NCBI GenBank assembly: GCA_025455345.1
Contig: JALOMS010000057.1
Span: 1-14,563 of the forward strand
DNA from: Thermoflexibacter sp.
GTDB taxonomy: Bacteria; Bacteroidota; Bacteroidia; Cytophagales; Thermoflexibacteraceae
Length of the DNA: 14,563 nucleotides
Reading direction: 5' to 3'
The notes beneath the pieces were generated by a model, which did no database searches, had not been told where the DNA came from, and saw only the letters and a list, made by a program, of their open reading frames with translations. The position numbers and the translations under genes were made by a program. Below are positions 6,151-13,696 of the stretch, piece by piece. The stretch's first letter is position 1, and each line of letters starts with the position of its first letter.

Positions 6151-8820
6151 TTACATTCTAATACCGACTACGGTAATATCATCTCTTTGCTCTTCATTTT
6201 TCTTATGGTCTTTGAGGGCTTCTTCCAGCATGGCTTTTTGTACACTGGTACTAAGCATGGCATTGCGCTGTATAATCTCTTGGAATCTTTTTGTAGAGAA
6301 TTTTTCGCGATTTTCATTGTTTTGGTCGACCAAACCATCAGTAGAAAGATAGATGATGTCTCCTTTTTTAAGGATAATTTCGTGATTATTAAAATCTTTT
6401 TCTTTACGGTGCATACCACCTATCGAGTGTCGGTCTCCATACAAAATCTCTAAGGAGTTGGTAAGTTGGGAATAATAAAACAAAGGTCTTCTTGCTCCTG
6501 CAAAAGTAACTTTCATAAAATCACCGTCCATGCGCTCTACACGACACAAACAAATATCCATGCCGTCATCATTGAGCTTATCATACTGTTTGAGGGCTTC
6601 TCGCACCCTCAAGTCTAATTGTTCTAATACACTGGCAGGGTCATAAATGCGTTTAATATTTACTAACTCCCCAAGTAAGTGATTGGCAACCATAGACATA
6701 AAACCTCCCGGAACACCATGACCTGTACAGTCCACTACGGCTAAGAATATTTCATCAGAAAAGTTCGTAGGCTTGGCATTTGCGTCTATTTCTGCATTGG
6801 CGATGGAAGCTGGTACATAATCTAACCAAAAGAAATCTCCCGAAACTATGTCTTTGGGTTCGTAAATGATGAAGTGTTCGCTAAATAGCTCATCTAACTG
6901 TTTGTCATCAGGAAGAATTGCCTCTTGTATAGTTTGTGCATAGCGAATACTATCCGTAATGTCTGTATTTTTACGTCTAATGACTTCGTAAGCGTTGCTA
7001 TTAGACAGGGCAACAGATACATAGGCGGCAAGTGTTTCTACAATTTTGACATCTATATCAGTATAAGTGTTTTTATTAGAGTGCTGTACAGTAATTACTC
7101 CTACATGCCGATTTTCATTGACCAGAGGGACATAAAGCAAGGATTGTGGCTGATTTACACCAACATAATAAGATGGTATATCAAGATATTTTTTATATTC
7201 TGTACTTACATCACCTATGATAACTTCTTTTTGGTTTTTCAAAGCCCATGCGGCAAAACTTCTATTATCATTCATATCTTCTGAGTGATACAACTGGTCT
7301 GTACCTTGAAAGTCCATAAATTCTATTTTTTGAGATGTCTCATTATAAACTCCTACACCAAAAATGGAGGCATTGACCAAAGATGGCAGGTAATTATTCA
7401 CCATTTTTACCAGATTTTTAAAATCAAGTGTAGCAGTTATTTTCTGACCTATATCGCTGATAGTCTTTATGTTATTATAAGAATGTTCTATTTCATCTTT
7501 TTGAACTTTGATTTCCTCTTGTTGTTTTTTAAGTTTTTTGCTAAGTCTAAAAAGTATTATAGCGGAGATAATAGAGACCAAACCCAAAAGTATAGAAATG
7601 ATTAATTCGTATTTTAGCCATTTGATTTCCTCTTCTTCTTTTTGGATTAATTCATCTTTTTCTAAAATGGTAGATTTGAGTTTGTCTAACAATACTTTGG
7701 ATTTTTCTTGTGCTATTTCGTATTCTAAATCAGTAGCAATCAGGGCAGTTTCCAGCGTATGTAAGTATTTTTTGAGATTGGCTCTTTGGAGAGGCGTGAT
7801 GCTTCGCTCTTCGGAAAGTTTGCCACTTACTTTTTCTATCTCATCTCTGATATAAATACTTTTTTCGGCTAATAATTGCTTGCGAAGCTCTAATTCATTG
7901 ACTATTTGATTAAAATCTCTTTGGTAATCAATAATCATTGTATCTAAGGTTTCTCGTCTTGGCATGACGGAAGTAGGGTTTTCTGAGTCGCTTTTTACAA
8001 CAATAAATACGTAATTACCTTCATTATCAAAGTCAAACTTAGTAATATTATAGCCATAAACAACAAATCTACTCACATCGACTTCTTTGAGGTCAGTAGC
8101 AAATCTTCCCTCACTGTCCGTTAAAAATTCTTTGCCTTCGACCATAAATTTTAAGCCTTTGGCGGGGGAATAATCTTCATAATAAGTAGTTACATTGATA
8201 ACTCCTTGCATAATTTTCTGGACAGTTACACTTTCTTTATTATCTTCTTTTGCTACCTCTTCTGTCTTCTTTTTGGGCATTTTGATATAAACAAAGTCAT
8301 ATTCATCAAATACTTGCATATCTTCTGGGCTTAGTTGCAAGTTATTGACAGTGATTTTGGTCTGCCTACTGATAGGAAATTCTTCGGGCAGGTTCAAGGA
8401 AAAAAAGCCACGTGCGTCTGTAACAGCAGGGGATTTTTCATTGGCATCTTTGATAGTAACTTTGGCTCCTTGTACGGCATTTGCATTGTCGCTGACTTGT
8501 CCTTGGAAGTAACGAGTGGACTCTTGCATGGTAATAAATAGTTGCCCTTTATCTTGCTTATAACTGTATTCTTTGATTCTATAATGCTTTTTCAGCACAA
8601 TGACCTCATCGGGATTAGTAATCTTGTTAGGTAGTATTACTTTGAACTGTCCTAACTTATTGGTAGTAACAAAGGCACTACCATCTACAGAAATTTTTGC
8701 CTCTGTAATAATGTTGCCTTTGACATCTGTGAGTTTGCCTATTACTGTAAACTCTTGGGCGGAGACACCAAGAGGAAATAATACAGCAAAAATAAAAGAA
8801 TACAGCCAAATTTTGTTCAT
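6151..8820 (-). CDS. Membrane-anchored PP2C/SpoIIE-type serine/threonine phosphatase with three Ig-like sensor domains and a GAF domain
   Basis: 889 residues. A signal peptide (1-22, ending GVSAQ) is followed by three carboxypeptidase-regulatory/peptidase-associated-like beta domains (about 23-100, 102-181 and 203-276), each with the A/V-K-(I/V)-x-(V/I) strand and a D/N-x-x-G-x-F turn (for example DARGFFSL, DSEGRFAT). Then come a coiled coil (about 305-400), one transmembrane helix (404-425), a short cytosolic coiled coil, a GAF domain (about 455-607) and a SpoIIE/PP2C catalytic domain (640-889). Phosphatase motifs are VSGDFFW (D662), VVDCTGHGVPGGFMS (D697), YLSTDGLVDQ (D828) and the terminal RDDITVVG (D881), so all the metal-binding acidic positions are present. 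In this family the enzyme dephosphorylates serine or threonine on anti-sigma-factor antagonists or similar partners. Extracellular sensing by the beta domains is inferred. No partner gene lies next to it. Confidence 0.93.
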   Translation of the reverse strand: MNKIWLYSFIFAVLFPLGVSAQEFTVIGKLTDVKGNIITEAKISVDGSAFVTTNKLGQFKVILPNKITNPDEVIVLKKHYRIKEYSYKQDKGQLFITMQESTRYFQGQVSDNANAVQGAKVTIKDANEKSPAVTDARGFFSLNLPEEFPISRQTKITVNNLQLSPEDMQVFDEYDFVYIKMPKKKTEEVAKEDNKESVTVQKIMQGVINVTTYYEDYSPAKGLKFMVEGKEFLTDSEGRFATDLKEVDVSRFVVYGYNITKFDFDNEGNYVFIVVKSDSENPTSVMPRRETLDTMIIDYQRDFNQIVNELELRKQLLAEKSIYIRDEIEKVSGKLSEERSITPLQRANLKKYLHTLETALIATDLEYEIAQEKSKVLLDKLKSTILEKDELIQKEEEEIKWLKYELIISILLGLVSIISAIILFRLSKKLKKQQEEIKVQKDEIEHSYNNIKTISDIGQKITATLDFKNLVKMVNNYLPSLVNASIFGVGVYNETSQKIEFMDFQGTDQLYHSEDMNDNRSFAAWALKNQKEVIIGDVSTEYKKYLDIPSYYVGVNQPQSLLYVPLVNENRHVGVITVQHSNKNTYTDIDVKIVETLAAYVSVALSNSNAYEVIRRKNTDITDSIRYAQTIQEAILPDDKQLDELFSEHFIIYEPKDIVSGDFFWLDYVPASIANAEIDANAKPTNFSDEIFLAVVDCTGHGVPGGFMSMVANHLLGELVNIKRIYDPASVLEQLDLRVREALKQYDKLNDDGMDICLCRVERMDGDFMKVTFAGARRPLFYYSQLTNSLEILYGDRHSIGGMHRKEKDFNNHEIILKKGDIIYLSTDGLVDQNNENREKFSTKRFQEIIQRNAMLSTSVQKAMLEEALKDHKKNEEQRDDITVVGIRM

Positions 8821-9016
8821 AAATGCTAATACAAAAATTCAGATAACCAACTTTAATGTGCTAAATATAAATTTTAATGTAGAATTTTAAAATAGACATC
8901 AAAAAAAATTTTGGATTTTTTTTTAAAGGCGATACATTAAAAATGCTTAAAAATTGTTTATCTTGTTTACTATAAAAGAGTTATCACATGATAGGGGGTA
9001 TATAAGAATATCCAAT

Positions 9017-9619
9017 TTAATTAGTCTTCTGTATAAAATCTGCCAATAGATTACTCCAATCATATACTTTCCAAACGCCTTTATAATCTTTTCTTAATTT
9101 GATAAGTCTTAGTTTGTTATCTGCATTGGACTTTATCAATACACGAAATATCTCACTTCCTTCCTTATACATCGCAGGCGGGTTGCGTACAAAATCAAAA
9201 GTTATTTCACTTTCGTTTGGTAATGTATAATTCTTTTCAGCCGATGTTCCTGATACATACATATTAAAAAAGTAAGGCTTTTGAGCTAACAAAGACCGAA
9301 AAACGGCTAAGTCAGTGATACGTGGTTGAAAGCCATTATAGCTATTCCCTTGAATTAGATATTCTCTGTCTATGGTCATCGTCAGTAGTTTTGTGCCTAA
9401 TGTATTATCTTTGGCAAAAACCATTAAAGCTACTAAAAAACATACAGCTCCACCATTGGGAGTTTGAGCAACTTGGTCTTTTAAATCGAGAAATTCATCT
9501 ACATTTTGTGGTAATTTCTTGATTGTAACTGGGGTAAATTCTAAGGTTTGTGCAGAAATTTTGTTACAAAAGCACAAAATCAATGCCGAAACAGTAAAAA
9601 TAAGTAGTTTCTGTTTCAT
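9017..9619 (-). CDS. Secreted protein of unknown function (possibly DUF6935-like)
   Basis: 200 residues with a clear Sec signal peptide (MKQKLLIFTVSALILCFCNKISAQ, cleavage about residue 23). The mature protein begins with a segment typical of a small exported family: LEFTPVTIKKLPQNVDEFLDL, then QVAQTPNGGAVCFLVALMVF and LGTKLLTMTIDREYL. A Tyr-rich middle (QKPYFFNMYVSGTS) and a strand-rich end (FRVLIKSNADNKLRLIKLRKDYKGVWKVYDWSNLL) follow; the end resembles a domain that closes with a W-x-V...W pair. The TPxGGA-A-F-V-A-M pattern reminds me of DUF6935 proteins of Bacteroidota and spirochaetes, but I cannot confirm this. It is a single gene in the same direction as the phosphatase 196 bases downstream, with no shared transcript evident. 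Confidence 0.8.
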   Translation of the reverse strand: MKQKLLIFTVSALILCFCNKISAQTLEFTPVTIKKLPQNVDEFLDLKDQVAQTPNGGAVCFLVALMVFAKDNTLGTKLLTMTIDREYLIQGNSYNGFQPRITDLAVFRSLLAQKPYFFNMYVSGTSAEKNYTLPNESEITFDFVRNPPAMYKEGSEIFRVLIKSNADNKLRLIKLRKDYKGVWKVYDWSNLLADFIQKTN

Positions 9620-9867
9620 GGAAAAAGATTTAATGATTAAATAAAAGCATTGTAGTCAAAATAGTATCCTTCTTTGATGATAATGTTAGGATAGACAATA
9701 TAAGTGTGTATGTAAAGTATGCTTCTTAATTTTATGCAATTTCTTAAAAAAAAAGTACAATTTCATTAAAAAACAAATTTAATTTTTGATAATCTATCCA
9801 ACTAACAGCCCGAATGAAGACTATCGAGAGTTGCTTATGAAACTTGTATAAGAATACTGAAAATGCA

Positions 9868-9903
9868 AAATCCTCTCTGATTTATTATCGGAGAGGATTT
9901 TTG
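9868..9903. terminator. Intrinsic terminator downstream of rng
   Basis: AATCCTCTC and GAGAGGATT pair, extended by GAT/ATC across a mismatch, with T-rich sequence on the plus-strand side (ATTTTTGC) and TTTTG on the minus-strand side. It lies 26 bases past the rng stop and can end rng. In the gene-free stretch 9620-9928 I see nothing else apart from AT-rich DNA. Confidence 0.7.
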
Positions 9904-9928
9904 CAAAAGACTTCATTGCCGCATTTGC

Positions 9929-11482
9929 TTATTGTACTTCTATAAGTTGTTCATTAGCATTTTTAAAATGGAACTCTGTAACGCCAAGTGAAGAGTCCTG
10001 TTGTACTTTAATCCATTTGCGGTACTTCAAAAACCAATTAAATCGGATAGAAAATAGTCCCTTAGTAAAGAAAGCGTGTAAATACGGATGAACTATAAGT
10101 GCAATACCCGATTCGTTTTGTTTTGTTAGAATATAATCTAACTTAGATTCTATCTGGTCACCTATTGATATAGATGCTGATATTTTCCCTGTGCCGTTAC
10201 ATGATGGACATTTCTCCATGGTAACAATGTTTAGTTCGGGTCTTACGCGTTGGCGGGTAATTTGCATTAGCCCAAACTTAGTTAGAGGAAGCACAGTAAA
10301 TTTTGCCCTTTCATTTTTCATTTCTTTCTTGACTTGTTCATAAAGCAGACGCTTATGCTCAGGGCTTTTCATGTCAATAAAGTCGATTACGATAATTCCG
10401 CCCATATCTCGGAGTCTTAGCTGTCTTGCTATTTCCGCAGCGGCTTCCATGTTCACATTAAAAGCAGTAGTTTCTTGGTCATTTTCCGAACTTGACTTAT
10501 TCCCACTATTTACGTCTATGACGTGCAGTGCTTCTGTATGTTCTATGACCAAATACGCCCCACTTCCCAAACTTACGGTCTGCCCAAAGAGCAGTTTCAA
10601 TTGTTTTTCAATACCATAAGCCTCAAAAATCTTGGACTTGCCAGTATAGTATTTTACGATTTTTTCCTTATCGGGAGCAATGTTATGAATGTAATCTTTG
10701 ATTTCTTCGGATACATTTTTATCATCAACGATGATAGAGTCAAAAGATTCATTCAGTACATCTCGCAAAAGAGAATTAGCTCTACCCATTTCTCCTATGA
10801 CTTTGTCGCGAGTTTTAGCCGTTGCAATCTTTGTAACTCCCTTGTCCCATAAGGCAACTAATTCTGTCAAATCTCTGTCGAGTTCTGCTACGTCCTTACC
10901 TTCTGCTACTGTCCTAATAATCACACCAAAATTTTCAGGTTTGATAGAAGAAATCAATCGCATAAGACGTTTGCGCTCATTACTGTCTGTTATTTTTTTA
11001 GAAACACTCACCGAAGTAGCAAAAGGCACTAACACGATATACCTGCCCGCCAATGATAGTTCGCATGATAATCTCGGTCCCTTGGTTGATATTGGCTCTT
11101 TGACTACTTGAACTAAAATCTGTTGATTAGTCTTTAATACATCTGTTAGTTTTCCCAATTTGTCAATCTGTGGCTCCATTTTAAAGTCATTGACCTTGAC
11201 ATTGGGAGTTTTTTTACCTTGATGTAATTTGATGAATTTGTTTAGCGAACGAATATTAGGACCTAAATCCAGATAATGTAGAAAGGCATCTTTTTCATAA
11301 CCAATATCTACAAAGGCAGCATTCAATCCAGGTACGATTCGCCTCACTGTTCCTAAAAAAATATCTCCGACAATAAAATTATCATCACTACTTTCTTGAT
11401 GAAACTCGATGAGATTTTTATCTCGTAAAAGAGCTATCCGACCACCATTTTGAGTTACGTTGATAATCAGTTCGTTACTCAA
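9929..11482 (-). CDS. rng: Ribonuclease G (RNase E/G family)
   Basis: 517 residues, the normal RNase G length without the long RNase E C-terminal scaffold. The start MSNELIINVTQNGGRIALL is the family's N terminus. An S1 RNA-binding domain follows (about 37-130: GDIFLGTVRRIVPGLNAAFVDIG, EKDAFLHYLDLG). It carries the extra lysine-rich insertion (about 75-112) that I associate with Bacteroidota members. The 5'-sensor/RNase H-like and DNase I-like core contains the catalytic aspartates in HVIDVNSG (D323) and IIVIDFIDM (D367), and the Zn-link Cys pair is in CPSCNGTG (C425, C428), which joins subunits. The enzyme makes endonucleolytic cuts in A/U-rich single-stranded RNA, in rRNA maturation and mRNA decay. 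Directly upstream, in the same direction, is the 31-codon mS38-like gene. A stem-loop lies in the 62-base gap. Confidence 0.97.
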   Translation of the reverse strand: MSNELIINVTQNGGRIALLRDKNLIEFHQESSDDNFIVGDIFLGTVRRIVPGLNAAFVDIGYEKDAFLHYLDLGPNIRSLNKFIKLHQGKKTPNVKVNDFKMEPQIDKLGKLTDVLKTNQQILVQVVKEPISTKGPRLSCELSLAGRYIVLVPFATSVSVSKKITDSNERKRLMRLISSIKPENFGVIIRTVAEGKDVAELDRDLTELVALWDKGVTKIATAKTRDKVIGEMGRANSLLRDVLNESFDSIIVDDKNVSEEIKDYIHNIAPDKEKIVKYYTGKSKIFEAYGIEKQLKLLFGQTVSLGSGAYLVIEHTEALHVIDVNSGNKSSSENDQETTAFNVNMEAAAEIARQLRLRDMGGIIVIDFIDMKSPEHKRLLYEQVKKEMKNERAKFTVLPLTKFGLMQITRQRVRPELNIVTMEKCPSCNGTGKISASISIGDQIESKLDYILTKQNESGIALIVHPYLHAFFTKGLFSIRFNWFLKYRKWIKVQQDSSLGVTEFHFKNANEQLIEVQ

Positions 11483-11508
11483 TTTATCAGATAGTTAATA
11501 TGGTTTAA

Positions 11509-11538
11509 CCGCCAAGAAAAATGTATCTCCTTAGCGGT
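11509..11538 (-). promoter_or_regulatory. Stem-loop between the mS38-like gene and rng
   Basis: ACCGCCAAG (11509-11517) and CTTAGCGGT (11530-11538) form a 9-bp stem with one C-A mismatch and a 12-base loop. It sits in the short gap ahead of the rng start. Without a proper T-run it is not a strong terminator. It could be a processing or attenuation element, possibly a cleavage target of RNase G itself (speculation). Confidence 0.4.
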
Positions 11539-11544
11539 ATAACA

Positions 11545-11640
11545 CTAACGAATTTTCTTTTTATGGCGATTTTTTCTCAATCGCTTTTTTCTTTTGTGTG
11601 TAGCGATTTTATGTCTTTTTCTTTTTTTTCCGCAAGGCAT
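11545..11640 (-). CDS. 31-residue AURKAIP1/COX24 (mS38-like) domain ribosome-associated protein
   Basis: A very short, very basic protein, read on the minus strand from an ATG at 11640 to TAG at 11545. It begins MPCGKKRKRHKIATHKRKK and ends RLRKNRHKKKIR; more than half the residues are Lys, Arg or His. This is a near-perfect match to the tiny proteins annotated in Bacteroidota as AURKAIP1/COX24 domain-containing, whose usual form begins MPSGKKRKRHK and continues ATHKRKKR. The family is homologous to the mitochondrial small-subunit protein mS38, so a small-subunit ribosomal role is expected. Cys replaces the usual Ser at position 3. Its position immediately before rng is, as I recall, common in the phylum and suggests co-transcription. 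A TAACTTTG box at 11755-11762 probably drives both genes. Confidence 0.88.
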   Translation of the reverse strand: MPCGKKRKRHKIATHKRKKRLRKNRHKKKIR

Positions 11641-11754
11641 ATCTTTGCTAATTTTAATAATGAAACAAATATTTTGTATAATTATCTTTGCTTATATTTA
11701 AAGATAATAGGCTTATTATCAAAACCTTAAAAAAATAGGAATTGTAATAGCTTG

Positions 11755-11762
11755 CAAAGTTA
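11755..11762 (-). promoter_or_regulatory. Probable -7 box for the mS38-like gene and rng
   Basis: On the minus strand TAACTTTG followed by C matches TAnnTTTG exactly, about 115 bases before the mS38-like ATG, so the leader would be about 108 nt. Only a partial -33 match (TGTG about 17 bases upstream) is seen. The remaining gene-free stretch to 12067 is AT-rich divergent promoter space, and I find nothing else definite in it. Confidence 0.45.
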
Positions 11763-12067
11763 TAAAAAAAATTGATTTTCACATTATTTTCTTTAATCTA
11801 CGAAAAAAAATCTATTCGCACTCAAGAATATACAGCCTTGCTTATATCTTTATATTCATTTGAACATAAGAATTCTTAAAAAATTAACAAGCAATGAAAA
11901 TTATTATATCTGATAAAGATGATAAAATTTGAGTTAATAAACAGTATTTTAGAGGATTGACTAATTTGAACATTAATTTTTCTATATTTTTTTGGATTAT
12001 TCAATTAATTTTTCATTAATTTTAAATTTTAAAGGAATTTAATTAATCCATTAAACTTAAACTTTGC

Positions 12068-12679
12068 ATGACTAAAAAACTACTTCACCACACGTATCTC
12101 CTTTTGTTTTGCGTTTTTGCCTTCCTCACTTCTTGCAAGGTAGGTGCGCCGCGTGTGCGTATGGAAACCGAAATGGGCAATATCACCGTAGAGGTCTATC
12201 CTGACAAAGCTCCTATTACTGCCACTAATTTCTTAAAATATGTAGAGGACAAACGCTATGACGGAGGCTCTTTTTACAGGGTAGTTCGCATGGATAACCA
12301 ACCCAACAACAACGTAAAAATAGAGGTGATTCAAGGTGGATTGGATTCTACACTGAAAGAGCGCAGGCTACCCGCCATCGCCCACGAAACTACGGACAAA
12401 ATAGGTTTAAAACACTTAGACGGTACTATTTCTATGGCAAGGAGCAACCCTGGCACTGCCTCTTCCGAGTTTTTCTTTTGCATTAACGACCAACCTGAAC
12501 TCGACTTTGGGGGCAAGCGCAACCCCGACGGGCAAGGTTTCGCCGCTTTTGGCAAAGTCATCAAGGGTATGAAGGTAGTCCGACAGATTCAGCAAGGGGC
12601 AACGGGTGCGCCGCCAAGAAGTAACGGACAAGCCTTAGATAGGGTTGTGATTATCAAGAAAGTAGTGAGAATAAGGTAA
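12068..12679 (+). CDS. Cyclophilin-type peptidyl-prolyl cis-trans isomerase, lipoprotein
   Basis: 203 residues. The N terminus is a lipoprotein signal with lipobox L-T-S-C (Cys23), so it should be membrane-anchored in the envelope. The cyclophilin fold follows at once: RMETEMGNITVEVYPDKAPITATNFLKYV, the FYRVVRM strand carrying the catalytic Arg, VIQGGLD, then GTISMARSNPGTASSEFFFCIND (the GTxSMAR and SQFFI-like core) and GFAAFGKVIKGMKVVRQI. It accelerates proline isomerisation during folding of exported proteins. The usual C-terminal loop is slightly altered (PPRSNGQALDRVVIIKKV). By eye it is clearly richer in G and C than the genes on its left. It stands alone, with about 430 bases of divergent spacer before it and 337 after it. 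Confidence 0.95.
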   Translation: MTKKLLHHTYLLLFCVFAFLTSCKVGAPRVRMETEMGNITVEVYPDKAPITATNFLKYVEDKRYDGGSFYRVVRMDNQPNNNVKIEVIQGGLDSTLKERRLPAIAHETTDKIGLKHLDGTISMARSNPGTASSEFFFCINDQPELDFGGKRNPDGQGFAAFGKVIKGMKVVRQIQQGATGAPPRSNGQALDRVVIIKKVVRIR

Positions 12680-13016
12680 ATGAAATACAGAATCTGGAAT
12701 GAAATAATTACTAATTTTTAATTACTAATTACTTGTATTTCAACGACTTCAAACTATATTAAACAGGAATTAACAATTTCAAATCTGTATTAAAAACTGT
12801 AAACTATCAACAATAAACCATTGTATTTCAATAGTTTAAATTTTTATTAAAGCAAACCAACCAATATCAACTTCGCAACAATACTAAACTGTTTTCCTAA
12901 CTAACAGACTCGTTGTTTTTTACTTTTTAAAATTATAAAATGTTGATTACAAGTATTTTAATTAATAATTCATCATTTATAATTAATAATTCATCATTCA
13001 AAAAAATCCTTTTTTT
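12680..13016 (+). promoter_or_regulatory. AT-rich upstream region of the SusC-like gene with short tandem repeats
   Basis: No gene is visible here. It contains two copies of TAATTAATAATTCATCATT (12959-12977 and 12980-12998, 21-base period) immediately before the SusC-like start. It also has two copies of AATTACTAATT (12706-12716, 12720-12730) and a looser pair of TTGTATTTCAA units near 12733 and 12821. The repeats look like the simple AT-rich iterations common between Bacteroidota genes. No exact TAnnTTTG box and no terminator for the cyclophilin gene are obvious. Confidence 0.5.
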
Positions 13017-13460
13017 ATGAAGCAAAAGCTACTATTGTTTGTATTTTGTGTGTTTGTGAGCCTCTCGTTGCAAGCACAAAGTAAGCTGGTAACAGGGAAA
13101 GTTTCTGCCTCCAATGGCGAAACGCTACCTGGGGTTACGGTCTTGGTCAAGGGGACTACCGTAGGCACTGCCACTGACGCAGAGGGAAATTACAAAATCA
13201 ATGTGCCTGACAATGGAAAATTTTTAGTATTTTCTTTCGTAGGTTTTAAAATGAAAGAAGAAGAAATTGGCGACCGCAGTATTATTAACGTAAGCATGGA
13301 GGCTGACGTTATCAATCTGGGTGAGGTAGTTGTAACAGCAAATGCGATTGTGCGTGAGAAAAAAGAATTGGGCTATGCCGTTTCTACGGTGGGCGGGGGC
13401 GTATTGCAGGGGTACGTATCACCCAACAATCTGGTACGGTGGGTGGCTCTTCGCGCGTGA
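13017..13460 (+). pseudogene. SusC/RagA-like TonB-dependent outer-membrane receptor, N-terminal fragment
   Basis: The reading frame starts with a Sec signal peptide (MKQKLLLFVFCVFVSLSLQAQ). It then has a carboxypeptidase-D-regulatory-like domain: KLVTGKVSASNGETLPGVTVLVKGTTVGTATDAEGNYKINVP, then FVGFKMKEEEIGDRSIINVSME. The TonB-box-like DVINLGEVVVTANA and the start of the plug domain KKELGYAVSTVGG follow. After about base 13390 the protein stops matching the family and reaches TGA at 13458, while the expected plug sequence continues in another frame. In intact SusC proteins about 14-20 residues, containing an (N)VVNALAG-like segment, come between the STVGG and RIAGVRIT elements. They are absent here, so the gene appears to carry a frameshifting internal deletion (length 1 mod 3). 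Intact members import glycans or peptides with a SusD partner. Confidence 0.88.
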
Positions 13461-13696
13461 TGATTCGCGGTGCAAACTCCATTTCCAGTGCCAGTGAACC
13501 ACTTTTTGTGGTGGACGGAATTCCGATTTCTAACTCCTCTTTTAATAACTCCGAAACCGACATTGTTACAGGTGGGGTGGACGTAGGTAATCGTGCCAGC
13601 GACTTGAACCCCGATGATATTGAGAATCTTACCGTTTTGAAAGGAGCGGCGGCTTCTGCAAAATGGGGTGATTGTGATTACCACCAAAAGAGGTAA
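13397..13696 (+). pseudogene. SusC/RagA-like receptor, plug-domain fragment (second frame)
   Basis: This is the continuation of the receptor one frame away from its N-terminal part. Family-like reading begins at GRIAGVRITQQSGTVGGSSRVMIRGANSI (from about 13397). It proceeds through the plug landmark SEPLFVVDGIPISN and NPDDIENLTVLKGAAASA, ending in KWG followed by out-of-frame residues and a stop at 13694-13696. The family expects roughly KWGxRAxNGVIVITTKRG here. The NGVIVITTKRG part is found directly downstream in a third frame, so a second short segment is missing. A GTG at 13439 could serve as a start for a computed ORF, but no real start is expected. The plug fold suggests this was an ordinary functional receptor before the two lesions. 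Confidence 0.85.

Noticed and set aside
8409..8414. CACGTG cores here and at 13738-13743 as parS sites for ParB
   Set aside because: The flanking bases do not fit the 16-bp parS palindrome at either place, and both lie inside unrelated genes.
11521..11730. Plus-strand ORF of 69 codons
   Set aside because: It is the antisense shadow of the mS38-like gene; its Phe/Ser-rich product comes from the complement of Lys/Arg codons.
13381..13696. Programmed ribosomal frameshifting in the SusC-like gene
   Set aside because: Conserved residues are missing at both joints, not merely out of frame, and there is no typical slippery heptamer with a downstream structure.
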